The position numbers and the translations under genes were made by a program. This document shows positions 10,100 to 24,721 of a stretch of 64,000 bases of DNA, one piece after another (the stretch's first letter is position 1; each line of letters starts with the position of its first letter). The notes beneath the pieces were generated by a model. It had not been told where the DNA came from, made no database searches, and saw only the letters and a program-made list of their open reading frames with translations. This DNA comes from Gemmatimonas sp. GTDB taxonomy: Bacteria > Gemmatimonadota > Gemmatimonadetes > Gemmatimonadales > Gemmatimonadaceae. The stretch covers positions 1 to 64,000 of the forward strand of contig JAAVWC010000011.1 in assembly GCA_023910675.1 (NCBI GenBank). The letters run 5' to 3'.

Positions 10100-12070
10100 G
10101 TGAGCGACTTTCAGGATCGACTGCAGGCGGCGTTAGCGACCGAGTTCCGGATCGAGCGGGAACTGGGGGGCGCGGGGATGTCGCGCGTGTTCGTCGCGAC
10201 CGAGCTGGCCTTGGGGCGCCGGGTGGTGGTGAAGGTGCTCCCCCCCGATCTGGCGGCCGGCGTCAACGTCGACCGCTTCCGGCGGGAGATCCAGCTGGTG
10301 GCACAGTTGCAGCACCCCCATATCGTGCCCGTGCTGGCCGCTGGAGACGATGCGGGGCTGCTCTGGTACTCGATGCCGTACATCAACGGGGAATCGCTGC
10401 GCGGTACCCTCACGCGCCAGCAACGGCTGTCGGCGCGGGACGTCGTGCGCATCCTCCATGACGTCGTCGATGCCCTGGCCTACGCGCACGCCAGCGGCGT
10501 GGTGCACCGGGATATCAAGCCCGACAATATCCTCACGTCGGGGATGCACGCGCTCGTCACCGATTTCGGCGTGGCCAAGGCGCTGAGCGCTGCCATCCCG
10601 CAGCATGGCGGCACCACCACGGGCATGGCGATCGGGACACCGGCGTACATGGCTCCTGAGCAGTTGGCCGCCGATCCTGCGGCCGATCACCGCGTGGACC
10701 TCTACGCGGTCGGCCTGCTCGCGTACGAGCTCCTCACGGGCAAAAGCCCGTTCACCGGCAGCTCACCGCAGGCGACACTGGCGGCACAGCTCACGCAGAT
10801 GCCTGAGCCTCCGCACCGGGCGCTCAAGAACGTGCCGGAGCCGCTATCGCAGCTCATCATGCACTGTCTCGAGAAAGACGCCGGCAAGCGCCCCGCCACG
10901 GCCACGACGCTGCTGGCCGAGCTCGAGGCGCTCCCGCCCATGACCACCGGCGTGACCATCGCGCCGCGCCGTTCGGGGCCTCGGCCGGCGCTGCTCGGTC
11001 TTGGTCTGGTCGCGGTCGCCGCCGTTGTTTGGACGGTGATGCCCAAGAGCACGCCGCCGTCGTCGCCTGACGGGCTCGACGCGCGGGATGCGGGCCCGGG
11101 CGGAGCCGCATCCGTTGCCACACTGAAGAACGGCGTTCGCGCCGCAGGGGACCGTGCCCCCGTGGCCATGGGGCCCCTCAGCGATACCGTCGCCGTATTC
11201 CGCGACATTACCGACGGGGCCCCGACCGTCTCCGTCCCACTCGTGATCACCCGAGCGGAATCACTGGCCATCGCCGACGCGGTACGCAAGCGTCAAACCT
11301 CGGCGCCGGTATCACCCTCTCGTACCCCGGCAGCAACAGCCGGTGACACCAACGCGGCAGGCGGCACGATGACGCGGGTGTTGCTGCGCATGGGCGACGG
11401 CGGCACCGCAGACGTCGATCGCGAACTGCTGCTGGCCGAAGTCGGCCGCATCTTTGCCGACTCCATGGCGCGGGCCATCAAGCTCATGGATTCCGCGCTC
11501 GCCCATGCGCCGCGTGTCTTCCGCATGGAACCGCCGGCGCCGGGAGCGCCCGGAAGCAGCCGCAGTGGCATGAGCGTTTCCGGTATCGATACGCGCACCA
11601 TGTCGCGTCCGTCTTCGTTCGTGACGCCGTTGCTGGCACCGCCGAGCGATGGCCGACTGCGCGTGGTGGTGACCACCTTCACCAACGCGACGGGCCGCCG
11701 CGAACTCAACGGCCTCGCACGCGACGCGGCCACGCAGCTACGCGACGCTATCCCCGGTGACCGGTTCGACGTGGTGTCGACCGATGTCACCGAACGCGCG
11801 TCGCGGTCGCTCCCCGACAAGATGTCCGTCGGGTGGGCCCTGCGCGCCGACTTCGTCGTGAGCGGATGGATGATGACGCGGGGGGATTCGGTGGCGATGG
11901 TGACGATGCTGACCAACGTACGGACCGGCCGCTTCACGCGCGCAGCCGAAACGGTCGCATCCAACGCCGACGGGGTTCGCGGCGTGAGCTTGGAGAGCGC
12001 GCGGAAGCAGGTGGGGGCGTGGCTGGACACGGCGGCCACGATGGCGGCGCGGCGACGCAATCAGAACTGA
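10100..12070 (+). CDS. Membrane Ser/Thr protein kinase with TolB/FlgO-like C-terminal domain
   Basis: 656 residues from the GTG at 10100, chosen because it yields MSDFQDRLQAALATEFRIER, the usual N-terminus of this kinase group; a TTG at 10073 would add nine residues. Hanks-type kinase: Gly-loop GGAGMSRVF (poorer in glycine than usual), VVVKVL lysine, catalytic VHRDIKPDN (about 133-141), DFG at about 155, APEQ at about 184. A juxtamembrane linker precedes one membrane helix (about 297-313). The extracytoplasmic part ends with a 140-residue domain starting RLRVVVTTFTNATGRREL, like the TolB-N/FlgO type that often accompanies these kinases. It interrupts the rpoC-rpsL spacing on the opposite strand. 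Substrates are unknown. Confidence 0.9.
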   Translation: MSDFQDRLQAALATEFRIERELGGAGMSRVFVATELALGRRVVVKVLPPDLAAGVNVDRFRREIQLVAQLQHPHIVPVLAAGDDAGLLWYSMPYINGESLRGTLTRQQRLSARDVVRILHDVVDALAYAHASGVVHRDIKPDNILTSGMHALVTDFGVAKALSAAIPQHGGTTTGMAIGTPAYMAPEQLAADPAADHRVDLYAVGLLAYELLTGKSPFTGSSPQATLAAQLTQMPEPPHRALKNVPEPLSQLIMHCLEKDAGKRPATATTLLAELEALPPMTTGVTIAPRRSGPRPALLGLGLVAVAAVVWTVMPKSTPPSSPDGLDARDAGPGGAASVATLKNGVRAAGDRAPVAMGPLSDTVAVFRDITDGAPTVSVPLVITRAESLAIADAVRKRQTSAPVSPSRTPAATAGDTNAAGGTMTRVLLRMGDGGTADVDRELLLAEVGRIFADSMARAIKLMDSALAHAPRVFRMEPPAPGAPGSSRSGMSVSGIDTRTMSRPSSFVTPLLAPPSDGRLRVVVTTFTNATGRRELNGLARDAATQLRDAIPGDRFDVVSTDVTERASRSLPDKMSVGWALRADFVVSGWMMTRGDSVAMVTMLTNVRTGRFTRAAETVASNADGVRGVSLESARKQVGAWLDTAATMAARRRNQN

Positions 12071-12132
12071 GGACTCAGAGCTGAGAACTCAGAGCTCAGA
12101 AGCCAGATGTCAGAACTCAGAAGTGAGTTTTT

Positions 12133-12173
12133 GATAGGGGTGAGAGTTGAGTCACGCAGGGGTGAGAGGTCAG
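12133..12173 (+). repeat. 41-bp dispersed repeat, copy B
   Basis: Identical to copy A at most positions and the same length. It overlaps the stop codon of the four-helix-bundle gene (12170-12172). It is preceded at 12060-12130 by a run of GAACTCAGAGCTGA-like units. Confidence 0.8.
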
Positions 12174-12541
12174 ATCGTCTTGGTCAGGACGTGTTTTCGG
12201 AAGCCGTAGGTCATCCTTCGGATTTCAATCACTTCCTCAATCAGGGTGTCGTATTCTGCGGGAATGGCTTGCAAGGCGAGGGCTAGACGCAACTGCAGTT
12301 CGACCTCATTGCACGAGGCGATGGCGATGCTGCAGAACGACGCGGTCTTTGCAGGCGCATCGTGGCCGGTACCTTCGGCGAGATTGAGCGCGATGGAGTT
12401 CACGGCGCGCAGCAACTGATTGCGCATGCCCGGTGAGGAATGGGCCATGGCGTCCTGGTGGCGATCAGCCAGGCGATGCACATCGACCGAGAGCGCGAAT
12501 GCGCGCTGCACGACCTGAAGATTATGGGGATTGTGAGGCAT
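12170..12541 (-). CDS. Four-helix-bundle protein (23S rRNA IVP / S23 family)
   Basis: 123 residues from the ATG at 12541; a GTG 15 bp upstream is an alternative. It shows the family pattern: VVQRAFALSVDVHRL in helix 1, then RNQLLRAVNSIALNLAEGTG, the most diagnostic stretch, then AKTASFCSIAIASCNEVELQ and a final helix with EEVIEIRRMTYGFRK. Members were first noticed in intervening sequences of 23S rRNA genes; most are stand-alone and their function is unknown. The gene sits between a kinase and rpoC, flanked on both sides by the 41-bp repeat family, and its stop codon lies inside copy B. Confidence 0.85.
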   Translation of the reverse strand: MPHNPHNLQVVQRAFALSVDVHRLADRHQDAMAHSSPGMRNQLLRAVNSIALNLAEGTGHDAPAKTASFCSIAIASCNEVELQLRLALALQAIPAEYDTLIEEVIEIRRMTYGFRKHVLTKTI

Positions 12542-12556
12542 GCGCGACGATAGCAC

Positions 12557-12868
12557 AGAGCGCGCGGGGTACCGTCACCATTTTCGCGTCAGTTGCATCG
12601 TTGCGACGCAATGGTATCGGAGATCTGAGATCTGAGATTCGAGTGCCAGATAAAGCAGCGAGAGGCTGAGAGTCGAGACGCCAGCCCGGATAGGTGCGAG
12701 AGTCCAGCAACGCAGAAGTGAGCGGCGAGGCCCCGCGGTGCCGGTTACCCCAACCGCAGGGCCTCGCCGCTCACTTCTGCGTTGCTGGACTCTCACGCCT
12801 ATCCAGAGCTGAGTTCTGAGCTCTGAGTTCTCAGTTCTCAGTTCTCAGTTCTCAAGGACAACAAAAGC
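12557..12868. other. Repeat-rich intergenic region downstream of rpoC
   Basis: No gene. It contains GAGATCTGAGATTC-type purine-rich runs at 12615-12680, the large inverted repeat at 12688-12804, and a tandem run of about 11-bp CTGAGTTCTCAG-like units at 12805-12855, before the rpoC terminator. Confidence 0.7.
12688..12804. repeat. Large inverted repeat formed by repeat copies C and D
   Basis: Two 46-bp arms (12688-12733 and 12759-12804) are inverted copies differing at two positions, separated by 25 bp. Each arm contains one full 41-bp repeat, so two copies face each other tail to tail. Transcribed from either strand this would form a very stable hairpin. It lies just past the rpoBC terminator. 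Confidence 0.9.
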
Positions 12869-12901
12869 AAAAGGGGCGGGCCTTTTGGGCCCGCCCCTTT
12901 T
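12869..12901 (-). terminator. Rho-independent terminator of rpoBC
   Basis: Arms 12869-12882 and 12888-12901 are perfect 14-bp inverted repeats with a 5-nt loop, 13 bp past the rpoC stop. On the minus strand the stem runs into TTTTGCTTTTGTTG, a good U-tract. Confidence 0.95.
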
Positions 12902-12913
12902 GCATTCCACCGT

Positions 12914-17230
<4,317 letters not shown>

Positions 17231-17233
17231 GCG

Positions 17234-20200
17234 TTATTCCTCCCCGCCGTTACCACCGTTGTTCCCGCCAGCGTCGATCAGTTCGACACCGGAGCCATCG
17301 CTGGCGCCCAGTGTGACCTTGATGCCGAGCGCCTGCAGTTCCTTCACGAGCACGTTGAACGACTCCGGAATACCCGGTTCGGGCAGATTCTGGCCCTTGA
17401 CGATCGCTTCGTACACACGGCTGCGGCCGTTCACGTCGTCGGACTTGACCGTGAGGATTTCCTGGAGAGTGTGCGCCGCGCCGTACGCCTCCAGCGCCCA
17501 CACTTCCATTTCTCCGAAGCGCTGACCACCGAACTGCGCCTTGCCCGCCAGCGGCTGCTGCGTAACGAGGGAGTAGGGTCCAATGGAGCGCGCGTGGATC
17601 TTGTCGTCGACCAAGTGCGAGAGCTTGAGCATGTAGATCTCACCCACCGTCACCGGCGAGGTGAACGACTCGCCCGTCCGTCCGTCGCGCAACAGCGCCT
17701 TGCCCGTGGGCGTGAGCCCCGCGAGACGGATGAGCTCCTGCGCCGCCGGATCGAGATCGCCGTCGCCGGCGAGCAGCTTGGCGAGCGCCGGCTGGCCGAT
17801 ACGCTTGAGCGTATCCACCGGCGACAGCGCCGCGTCGACTTCGAGCGCCTTGATCGCGTCTTCCGCAAACTCCGGCACGTCTTCGGCCGAACGATGCACC
17901 GCGATCGCCGCCTGCACCGCCGAGATCTCGCGCTCGGCCAGCGTACGCGCCGCGCCGACCACGAACGCCTTCACCTTGGCGAACAGCGCCTTCGTCTCCG
18001 GGCTCATGCCCTTCGCGTTCAGATCGTTCAGCGTCGAGTCGGCCAGCAGTTCGACCTTGTCCGGCAACCGACGATCGGGCTTGATGTCGGAGAGCAGCGC
18101 GCGCACTTCGACGGGCGTGCCGTCGTGGGCGGCGTCGCCGAGGGCGAGCGTTTCGCGCGCCCACCGCAGGCCGGCGAGCTTGAGCAGCAAGCCGATTTCT
18201 CGCTCATTCGCGCCTTCGAATACCGGCGTCTTCGCGTAGAAGTTGAGCAGCTTCGCGGCCCACCCGAGGTGGGTTTCGAGAATCTGTCCCACGTTCATGC
18301 GTGACGGCACGCCAAGCGGGTTGAGCACGATGTCCACCGGACGACCGTTCGGGAGGAACGGCATGTCTTCTTCGGGGACGATACGCGCCACGATACCCTT
18401 GTTGCCGTGACGGCCGGCCATCTTGTCGCCCACCGAGATCTTCCGCTTCTCGGCCAGATACACCTTGACGAGCTGGATCACGCCCGGCGGCAATTCGTCG
18501 GGCTGCAGGATGCGGTCGATGCGCTCTTCTGCACGCTCTTCGATCCGGCTCTTCTCGTCGTTCGCGGCGTCGATGATTTCCCGCACGCGATCGTTGGCGC
18601 CCTTCTTCTCGACGCGGAACGTCTTGAGGTCGAGCGTCGCGAAACGCAGCCCCTCGAGAATCTCCTTCGTGAGCGTGGTGCCGGCGGGAATCGCTTCCTC
18701 GACGGTACCGGCCTTGAGCGCAAGCGAAACGAGCTCGCCTTCGAGCAGCGTCGCCAGTTCGGCGTCGCGCACTTCGTTGACGCGGATCTTCTCTTCGCCT
18801 TCGAGACGGCGCACTTCACCGATGCGCTCGCCGCGGTCCTTTTCCACCACCTGATCTTCGACGCGCGAGAAGATCTTCACGTCGATGACGGTGCCTTCCA
18901 TGCCGGGCGGCACCTTGAGCGACGAGTCCTTCACGTCCTTCGCCTTTTCACCGAAGATGGCCGTGAGGAGCTTTTCTTCCGGCGAGAGCTCGGTCTCACC
19001 CTTCGGCGTGATCTTGCCGACGAGGATGTCGCCCGGCTTCACCTGCGCGCCGATGCGCACGATGCCACGCTCGTCGAGGTCGACCAGCGACTCTTCGGCG
19101 ACGTTCGGAATTTCGCGCGTGATTTCTTCTTGACCACGCTTCGTGTCGCGGACGTGCAGCTCGAGCTCCTGGATGTGAATCGACGAGAACACGTCGAACT
19201 TCACCAGGCGCTCAGAGAGCACGATGGCGTCTTCGAAGTTGTGACCGTACCAGGGCATGAAGGCCACGGTGACGTTCGCGCCAAGCGCGAGCTGCCCCAT
19301 TTCGGTCGCGGCGCCGTCGGCGAGCACTTCGCCCTTGGCCACCTGCTGACCCATCTTCACCAGCGGACGCTGGTTGATGGCCGTGTCCTGGTTGGTGCGC
19401 CAGTACTTCTTGAGCTTGTAGCGATCGAGCTGGCCGAGGCGCGCCAGCGGACGATCGGTATCAACGGCGCCCGGGATGAGCCCGGCGTCGACGATGATTT
19501 CATCGGCCGTCACACTCGTGACGATACCGGCGCGGCGCGCGATGATGACGGCACCCGAGTCGACGGCGACCGTCCCTTCGAGTCCCGTCCCCACCAGCGG
19601 CGTGCGCGGCTGCAGGAGCGGCACGGCCTGACGCTGCATGTTCGAGCCCATGAGGGCGCGATTGGCGTCGTCGTGCTCGAGGAACGGAATGAGCGCGGCC
19701 GCGATGGAGACCAGCTGCTCCGGCGCCACGTCCATGAAATCGATGTTCTCGGGCGGCTCGAGCGGGAGGTCACCACGCTTACGCGAGAGGACCAGCGCGT
19801 CGACGAACGTGCCATCCGGGTTGAGCTTCGAGTTGGCCTGCGCGATGATCGCGTCTTCTTCGCGGTTCGCGTCGAGCCACACGATTTCGCCCGACACTCG
19901 GCCATCCTTCACGATGCGGTACGGGGTCTCGATGAAGCCGAGATCGTTCACGCGGGCGAAGCAGGCGAGCGACGTGATCAGGCCGATGTTCGGACCTTCC
20001 GGCGTCTCGATGGGGCACATGCGGCCATATTGCGAGTAGTGCACGTCACGGACTTCGAAGCCGGCACGCTCGCGCGTGAGGCCGCCCGGTCCGAGCGCCG
20101 AGAGACGACGCTTGTGCGTCAGTTCGGCGAGCGGATTGGTCTGGTCCATGAACTGCGAGAGCTGCGACGATCCGAAGAACGCCTGAATGACCGCCGACAC

Positions 20201-21796
20201 CGTACGGGCGTTGACGAGGTCATCGAGCGAGATCTTCTCGGGATCGGTGTTGATCGACATGCGCTCCTTGACCAGGCGCGCCATGCGCGAGAGGCCGACG
20301 GAGAACTGGTTCGCGATCAGCTCACCGACCGAGCGGATACGACGGTTGCCCAGCTGATCGATATCGTCCACATCGCCGCGGCCTTCATGCAGCTCGACGA
20401 GCTGACGCATGATCTCCACAAAGTCTTCCTTCGTGAGGACCGTGGTGCTCATCGCGGTGTTGAGGCGCAGGCGCTGGTTGATCTTGTAGCGACCCACGCG
20501 ACCGAGGTCGTAGCGCTTGGGCGAGAAGAAGAGGCGCTCGAGCGCCTGCTTCGCCGTCTCGCGGTTGGGCGCATCGCCCGGACGGAGGAGCGCATAGATC
20601 TGCTTGAGCGCTTCCTCTTCGTGCTTCGTGGGATCCTTCGCGAGCGTGTTCTTGATGAGCGTCGACTCGGCACGGCCGGAGGCGACGAACACGAACACCT
20701 TCACGAGGTCGGCCTTGCGGATACGCTTGATGACGGCGTCGGTGAGGGTCGTGTCCTTTTCGGCCACGACTTCGCCCGTGTCGGCATCGATGACGTCACG
20801 CGCGAGCGTGCGACGCACGTCGCGCTCACCGCGATCGATCGCGTCCTGTTCGTCGCGCAGGTCGATCTGCGTATAGGAGGCGAAGACCTTGATGGTCTTG
20901 ATGCCCTGGCGCACGAGGCGGTTGAGCACCTCTTCGGTGAGCTCATCGCCTTCACGCACGAGCAGCTCCGACTCGGAGCGCTCGCGCTCGGCCTTGGCCT
21001 TCTTGGTCTTGGCCTTGGGCGCGTCCTCGGGTGTGATTTCGCCTTCGAGCGTGATGTCTTCGGCGATGATGGCGCCGAGGATTTCACGGATGTCGTTGCG
21101 GGTCTCGCGCTTCTTGAGGAGGTCGAGATCGCGTTCGGCGAAGAAGAGGCGGAGAATGTCGCGATTCTCGCCGTAGCCGAAGGCGCGCAGCAGCGCGGTG
21201 GCCGGGAACTTCTTCTTCTTGTCGATGTGGACGTAGATCACATCGTGGATGTCCACGGTGAACTCGACCCACGAGCCGCGGAAGGGAATGATCCGCGACG
21301 AGAGGAGCCGTTGGCCGTTGGGGTGCGTGCTCTCTTCGAACACCACGCCCGGCGAACGGTGGAGCTGCGACACAATGACGCGCTCGGCACCGTTGATGAC
21401 GAACGTGCCGAGCTCGGTGAGGAGCGGCAGTTCGCCAAGATAGACTTCTTTTTCGATGATATTGCGGGGACGCTTGCCGTCGCCGGTATCCTCGAAGATG
21501 ACCAGTTGGAGGGTGGCCTTGAGCGGCGCGGAGTAGGTCATGTCGCGCTCAATGCATTCGGCGACCGAGTATTTCGGTTCACCGAGACTGTACCGGACGA
21601 ATTCCAACGAGAAATTCTCGTGGACATCCGTAATCGGGAACAGGTCCTTGAAGACGCGCTCGAGGCCGACGTCCTCGCGCTCCTGCGACACGGCATCCAG
21701 CTGCAGCAGCGACTCAAAGGCGCGCGTCTGGATGTCCAGCAGGTGGGGCATATCCATGCCCGTCTCGAGCTTCGCGAACGAGATCTGGTTCATCAT
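17234..21796 (-). CDS. rpoB: DNA-directed RNA polymerase subunit beta
   Basis: 1520 residues versus 1342 in E. coli. The rifampicin region (about 537-563) reads [16 protein letters not shown] and [12 protein letters not shown], with the susceptible Asp, His and Ser in place. The [12 protein letters not shown] block and the C-terminal [20 protein letters not shown] are intact. Much of the extra length is a 151-residue insert at about 1211-1361, between the conserved LLLKLAGL and DGRTGE segments (see findings). An N-terminal lobe insert comparable to that of E. coli is also present. Two adjacent ATG codons follow AAGGA; the second (21793) has the better spacing, so the first Met may not be used. 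Confidence 0.99.
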   Translation of the reverse strand: MMNQISFAKLETGMDMPHLLDIQTRAFESLLQLDAVSQEREDVGLERVFKDLFPITDVHENFSLEFVRYSLGEPKYSVAECIERDMTYSAPLKATLQLVIFEDTGDGKRPRNIIEKEVYLGELPLLTELGTFVINGAERVIVSQLHRSPGVVFEESTHPNGQRLLSSRIIPFRGSWVEFTVDIHDVIYVHIDKKKKFPATALLRAFGYGENRDILRLFFAERDLDLLKKRETRNDIREILGAIIAEDITLEGEITPEDAPKAKTKKAKAERERSESELLVREGDELTEEVLNRLVRQGIKTIKVFASYTQIDLRDEQDAIDRGERDVRRTLARDVIDADTGEVVAEKDTTLTDAVIKRIRKADLVKVFVFVASGRAESTLIKNTLAKDPTKHEEEALKQIYALLRPGDAPNRETAKQALERLFFSPKRYDLGRVGRYKINQRLRLNTAMSTTVLTKEDFVEIMRQLVELHEGRGDVDDIDQLGNRRIRSVGELIANQFSVGLSRMARLVKERMSINTDPEKISLDDLVNARTVSAVIQAFFGSSQLSQFMDQTNPLAELTHKRRLSALGPGGLTRERAGFEVRDVHYSQYGRMCPIETPEGPNIGLITSLACFARVNDLGFIETPYRIVKDGRVSGEIVWLDANREEDAIIAQANSKLNPDGTFVDALVLSRKRGDLPLEPPENIDFMDVAPEQLVSIAAALIPFLEHDDANRALMGSNMQRQAVPLLQPRTPLVGTGLEGTVAVDSGAVIIARRAGIVTSVTADEIIVDAGLIPGAVDTDRPLARLGQLDRYKLKKYWRTNQDTAINQRPLVKMGQQVAKGEVLADGAATEMGQLALGANVTVAFMPWYGHNFEDAIVLSERLVKFDVFSSIHIQELELHVRDTKRGQEEITREIPNVAEESLVDLDERGIVRIGAQVKPGDILVGKITPKGETELSPEEKLLTAIFGEKAKDVKDSSLKVPPGMEGTVIDVKIFSRVEDQVVEKDRGERIGEVRRLEGEEKIRVNEVRDAELATLLEGELVSLALKAGTVEEAIPAGTTLTKEILEGLRFATLDLKTFRVEKKGANDRVREIIDAANDEKSRIEERAEERIDRILQPDELPPGVIQLVKVYLAEKRKISVGDKMAGRHGNKGIVARIVPEEDMPFLPNGRPVDIVLNPLGVPSRMNVGQILETHLGWAAKLLNFYAKTPVFEGANEREIGLLLKLAGLRWARETLALGDAAHDGTPVEVRALLSDIKPDRRLPDKVELLADSTLNDLNAKGMSPETKALFAKVKAFVVGAARTLAEREISAVQAAIAVHRSAEDVPEFAEDAIKALEVDAALSPVDTLKRIGQPALAKLLAGDGDLDPAAQELIRLAGLTPTGKALLRDGRTGESFTSPVTVGEIYMLKLSHLVDDKIHARSIGPYSLVTQQPLAGKAQFGGQRFGEMEVWALEAYGAAHTLQEILTVKSDDVNGRSRVYEAIVKGQNLPEPGIPESFNVLVKELQALGIKVTLGASDGSGVELIDAGGNNGGNGGEE

Positions 21797-21872
21797 ATCC
21801 TTAAGGGGCTCACCCTCTGGCGGGGCGCGCGGTCCCGGGGTGACCGGGGGCGCAAAGCGCTCCGTCCCCGAC

Positions 21873-21902
21873 GGCTTCGGTCACGAAATCGTGACCGAAG
21901 CC
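21873..21902 (-). promoter_or_regulatory. rplL-rpoB intergenic hairpin (attenuator candidate)
   Basis: Perfect 12-bp arms (21873-21884, 21891-21902) with a 6-nt loop, in the 177-bp gap between rplL and rpoB. No U-tract follows. The same gap in E. coli contains a partial terminator and RNase III site that sets the ratio of L7/L12 to RNA polymerase; a similar role is inferred from position. Confidence 0.6.
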
Positions 21903-21973
21903 CCCGGGGAGGAGCGTTACAACGACGGAACTACGGGGTGTCGACGTAAAACAGTGGCTGGAGAGCCGACGTC

Positions 21974-22354
<381 letters not shown>

Positions 22355-22378
22355 GGTGGTACTTTCTCCGTGTATGTC

Positions 22379-22395
22379 CCCCAGGGATCCTGGGG
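22379..22395 (-). promoter_or_regulatory. Small hairpin between rplJ and rplL
   Basis: 7-bp perfect stem (22379-22385 with 22389-22395) around GAT, in the 69-bp gap ahead of the rplL start. Its role is unknown; it may slow or process the message so that L7/L12 is made in excess over L10. Confidence 0.4.
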
Positions 22396-22423
22396 CGTGT
22401 AATCAGGCGAACGCCTGGGGAAC

Positions 22424-22927
22424 TCAGTTGGAGCCTTCGAGCTGCGCCTTACGGGCGTCGAGGGCGAGGGCGAACATCATCGGGATGCTGTTGAGGTAGC
22501 CAGCGAAGATCGAGAGCGCATCTTCACGCGTCGGCAGCGAGGCCAGCTTCTTGACCATCTCTGCGTCAACGGCATTGCCCTCGTACAGGCCACCCTTCAC
22601 GGACGGCTTCTGGTCGTTCTCCTTCGCAAAGTCGGAGAGCACCTTCGCCGCCGTGATGGCGTCCTTCGCCACCACCACCCCCGTCGGGCCCTTCAGACGC
22701 TGGGACACCAGACCGCTCTCGTTCACTGCACGGAGCGCCAGCGTGTTCTTGATCACGACGTATTCCACGCCCGCCTTGCTCAGGCGCTTGCGGAGTTCGG
22801 TCATGCGCTTCACGTTCAGCCCCGTGAAGTCGGTGTAGTAGAGCGCCTGGGCGCCGCTGAGCGTCGTCTTCAGGCTGTCTACCACGATCTGCTTGTCGGC
22901 CTTCTTGGCCTTCGGCTTGGCTTTCAT
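22424..22927 (-). CDS. rplJ: 50S ribosomal protein L10
   Basis: 167 residues, the base of the ribosomal stalk, which binds L7/L12 dimers through its C-terminal helix. Conserved elements are visible: YTDFTGLNVKRMTELRKRL, the KNTLALRAV stretch and GPTGVVVAKD. The gene starts only 15 bp after rplA, so there is no room for the long L10-binding mRNA leader seen in many bacteria; autoregulation, if present, must act elsewhere. Confidence 0.98.
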   Translation of the reverse strand: MKAKPKAKKADKQIVVDSLKTTLSGAQALYYTDFTGLNVKRMTELRKRLSKAGVEYVVIKNTLALRAVNESGLVSQRLKGPTGVVVAKDAITAAKVLSDFAKENDQKPSVKGGLYEGNAVDAEMVKKLASLPTREDALSIFAGYLNSIPMMFALALDARKAQLEGSN

Positions 22928-22942
22928 GGATGCGTTACCCTC

Positions 22943-23641
22943 TTACCGGAACGGCGTGGTGTCGACGGTGACGCCAGGACCCATGGAGCTCGAGATCGCG
23001 ACGTTGCGGATGTACACACCCTTCGCCGCTGCCGGCTTCGAGCGGACGATCGTTTCCATCAGCGCGGTGAAGTTGGACTCGAGCTGATCCGGGGTGAACG
23101 ACACCTTACCGATCGGGGCGTGCACATTGCCACCCTTGTCGACGCGGAATTCGATCTTGCCGCCCTTCGATTCCTTCACCGCCTTCGCCACATCAAACGT
23201 GACGGTACCGGCCTTCGGGTTCGGCATCAGGCCACGGGGACCAAGGACACGGCCGAGCTGGCCGATCTGTCCCATCTGGTCCGGCGTCGCAATCATGACG
23301 TCGAAATCGAGCCAGCCATCCTTGATCTTCGCCAGAAACTCGGTGCCCACGAAATCAGCGCCCGCTTCCTGGGCCTCCTGAATCTTGGCACCGGCGGCGA
23401 TCACGAGCACGCGCATCGTCTTGCCCGTACCTGCCGGGAGCACGACGGTGCCACGGACCACCTGATCGGCGTGACGCGGGTCGACACCAAGACGGATCGC
23501 CACTTCCACCGACTCGTCGAACTTGGCAAACGCCATGTCCTTGACGAGCGCGATCGCCTGCTTCGACTCGTACGCCTTATTCTGGTCGCGACGCTCACTC
23601 GCGGCGCGGAACTTCTTCCCATGCGTCTTCATGAGGCTCAC
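22943..23641 (-). CDS. rplA: 50S ribosomal protein L1
   Basis: 232 residues, typical length. L1-stalk protein involved in E-site tRNA release and, in many bacteria, a translational repressor of its own operon. Recognised by [46 protein letters not shown] and the C-terminal [17 protein letters not shown]. The ATG overlaps the rplK stop by 4 bp. Confidence 0.99.
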   Translation of the reverse strand: MSLMKTHGKKFRAASERRDQNKAYESKQAIALVKDMAFAKFDESVEVAIRLGVDPRHADQVVRGTVVLPAGTGKTMRVLVIAAGAKIQEAQEAGADFVGTEFLAKIKDGWLDFDVMIATPDQMGQIGQLGRVLGPRGLMPNPKAGTVTFDVAKAVKESKGGKIEFRVDKGGNVHAPIGKVSFTPDQLESNFTALMETIVRSKPAAAKGVYIRNVAISSSMGPGVTVDTTPFR

Positions 23642-24060
23642 CCCTTGACCGTGATGCCCATGGAGCGGGCAGCGCCGGCGATCATCGCCACCGCGCTCTC
23701 CATGTTCTCACAGTTGAGGTCGGGCATCTTCACCGTCGCAATCTTCTCGAGCTGCGCCCGCGTGATCGTACCCACTTTCACCTTGTTCGGCTGACCCGAG
23801 CCCTTGTCCACGCCGATCTCCTTCTTGATGAGCTCCGCCGCCGGCGGAGTCTTCAAAATGAAAGTGAACGACTTGTCCGCGTAGATCGTGACCTCGACCG
23901 GGATGATCATATCACCGCCCTGCGTCCGAGCATTAAACTCTTTGCAGAAGCCCATGATGTTGATACCCTGGGGACCGAGGGCCGTACCCACTGGGGGCGC
24001 CGGGTTCGCCTTGCCGCTTGGAATCTGCAGCTTGACGAATCCAGTGACCTTCTTGGCCAT
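23638..24060 (-). CDS. rplK: 50S ribosomal protein L11
   Basis: 140 residues, normal length. Binds the GTPase-associated centre of 23S rRNA. The conserved [32 protein letters not shown] and [15 protein letters not shown] segments are intact. Located 96 bp after nusG; that gap may hold an internal promoter for rplKA, although no strong one could be picked out. Confidence 0.99.
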   Translation of the reverse strand: MAKKVTGFVKLQIPSGKANPAPPVGTALGPQGINIMGFCKEFNARTQGGDMIIPVEVTIYADKSFTFILKTPPAAELIKKEIGVDKGSGQPNKVKVGTITRAQLEKIATVKMPDLNCENMESAVAMIAGAARSMGITVKG

Positions 24061-24156
24061 GCTACTTCCTCATCGCGAGTTCCACCGTCGGACCATCCGA
24101 GCAGCGGTCTAGCTACCACCTTGTTTTCCGCCGAGTGGTGACGGCGCCCTGCTCGC

Positions 24157-24714
24157 CTAATACCCGCGCAACTGCAGGTAATCCAACTCGACGCTCGTCG
24201 GGCGCCCAAACAGGCTCACCGACACGCGTACCTTGCCCTTGTCGGACAGGATTTCTTCGACGGTCCCGTTGAAGTCCGCGAACGGACCTTCCGTGATCGC
24301 CACCGCCTGCCCCACGAGGAACGGAATCTCCTCGCGCACCGGCGAGTCGTCCATCGGATCGGCCTGCCCCAGCAGACGACGCACTTCGTCGTCACGCAGC
24401 GGCATCGGATCCTTGTCCTTCCCTACAAACTTGATCACGCCCTGAATCGCATTGATCTCGTGCAGCGTATCCTGCGACGCCACCATCTCCACGAGCACGT
24501 AGCCCGGGAAGATCTTGCGTTCGACCGTCACCTTCTTGCCGTTCTTGATCTCGACGACTTCCTGCGTGGGCACGAGCGCCTGACGGATCAGACGATCCTC
24601 GGGCTGCGCCTGATCCATGTCGATCTTGCGTTGGATCAAGCGCTGCACCTTGTTCTCGTGACCGGACGTCGTCTGAACGGCGTACCAGCGGTGCTCCAGC
24701 ATCGACACGGACAT
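24157..24714 (-). CDS. nusG: Transcription termination/antitermination protein NusG
   Basis: 185 residues from the ATG at 24714. A longer frame reading back into secE is rejected because it starts inside that gene. Contains the NGN domain (HRWYAVQTTSGHENKV, FPGYVLVEM) and a C-terminal KOW motif (EGPFADFNGTVEEI, then KGKVRVSVSLFGR). Links RNA polymerase with Rho or ribosomal S10. It follows secE by 7 bp, the near-universal secE-nusG arrangement. Confidence 0.98.
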   Translation of the reverse strand: MSVSMLEHRWYAVQTTSGHENKVQRLIQRKIDMDQAQPEDRLIRQALVPTQEVVEIKNGKKVTVERKIFPGYVLVEMVASQDTLHEINAIQGVIKFVGKDKDPMPLRDDEVRRLLGQADPMDDSPVREEIPFLVGQAVAITEGPFADFNGTVEEILSDKGKVRVSVSLFGRPTSVELDYLQLRGY

Positions 24715-24721
24715 AGTCACG

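Noticed and set aside
18407-21949. A 1180-codon plus-strand open frame opposite rpoB
   Set aside because: Same explanation: antisense shadow of rpoB with low-complexity His/Arg/Asp composition and no start context.
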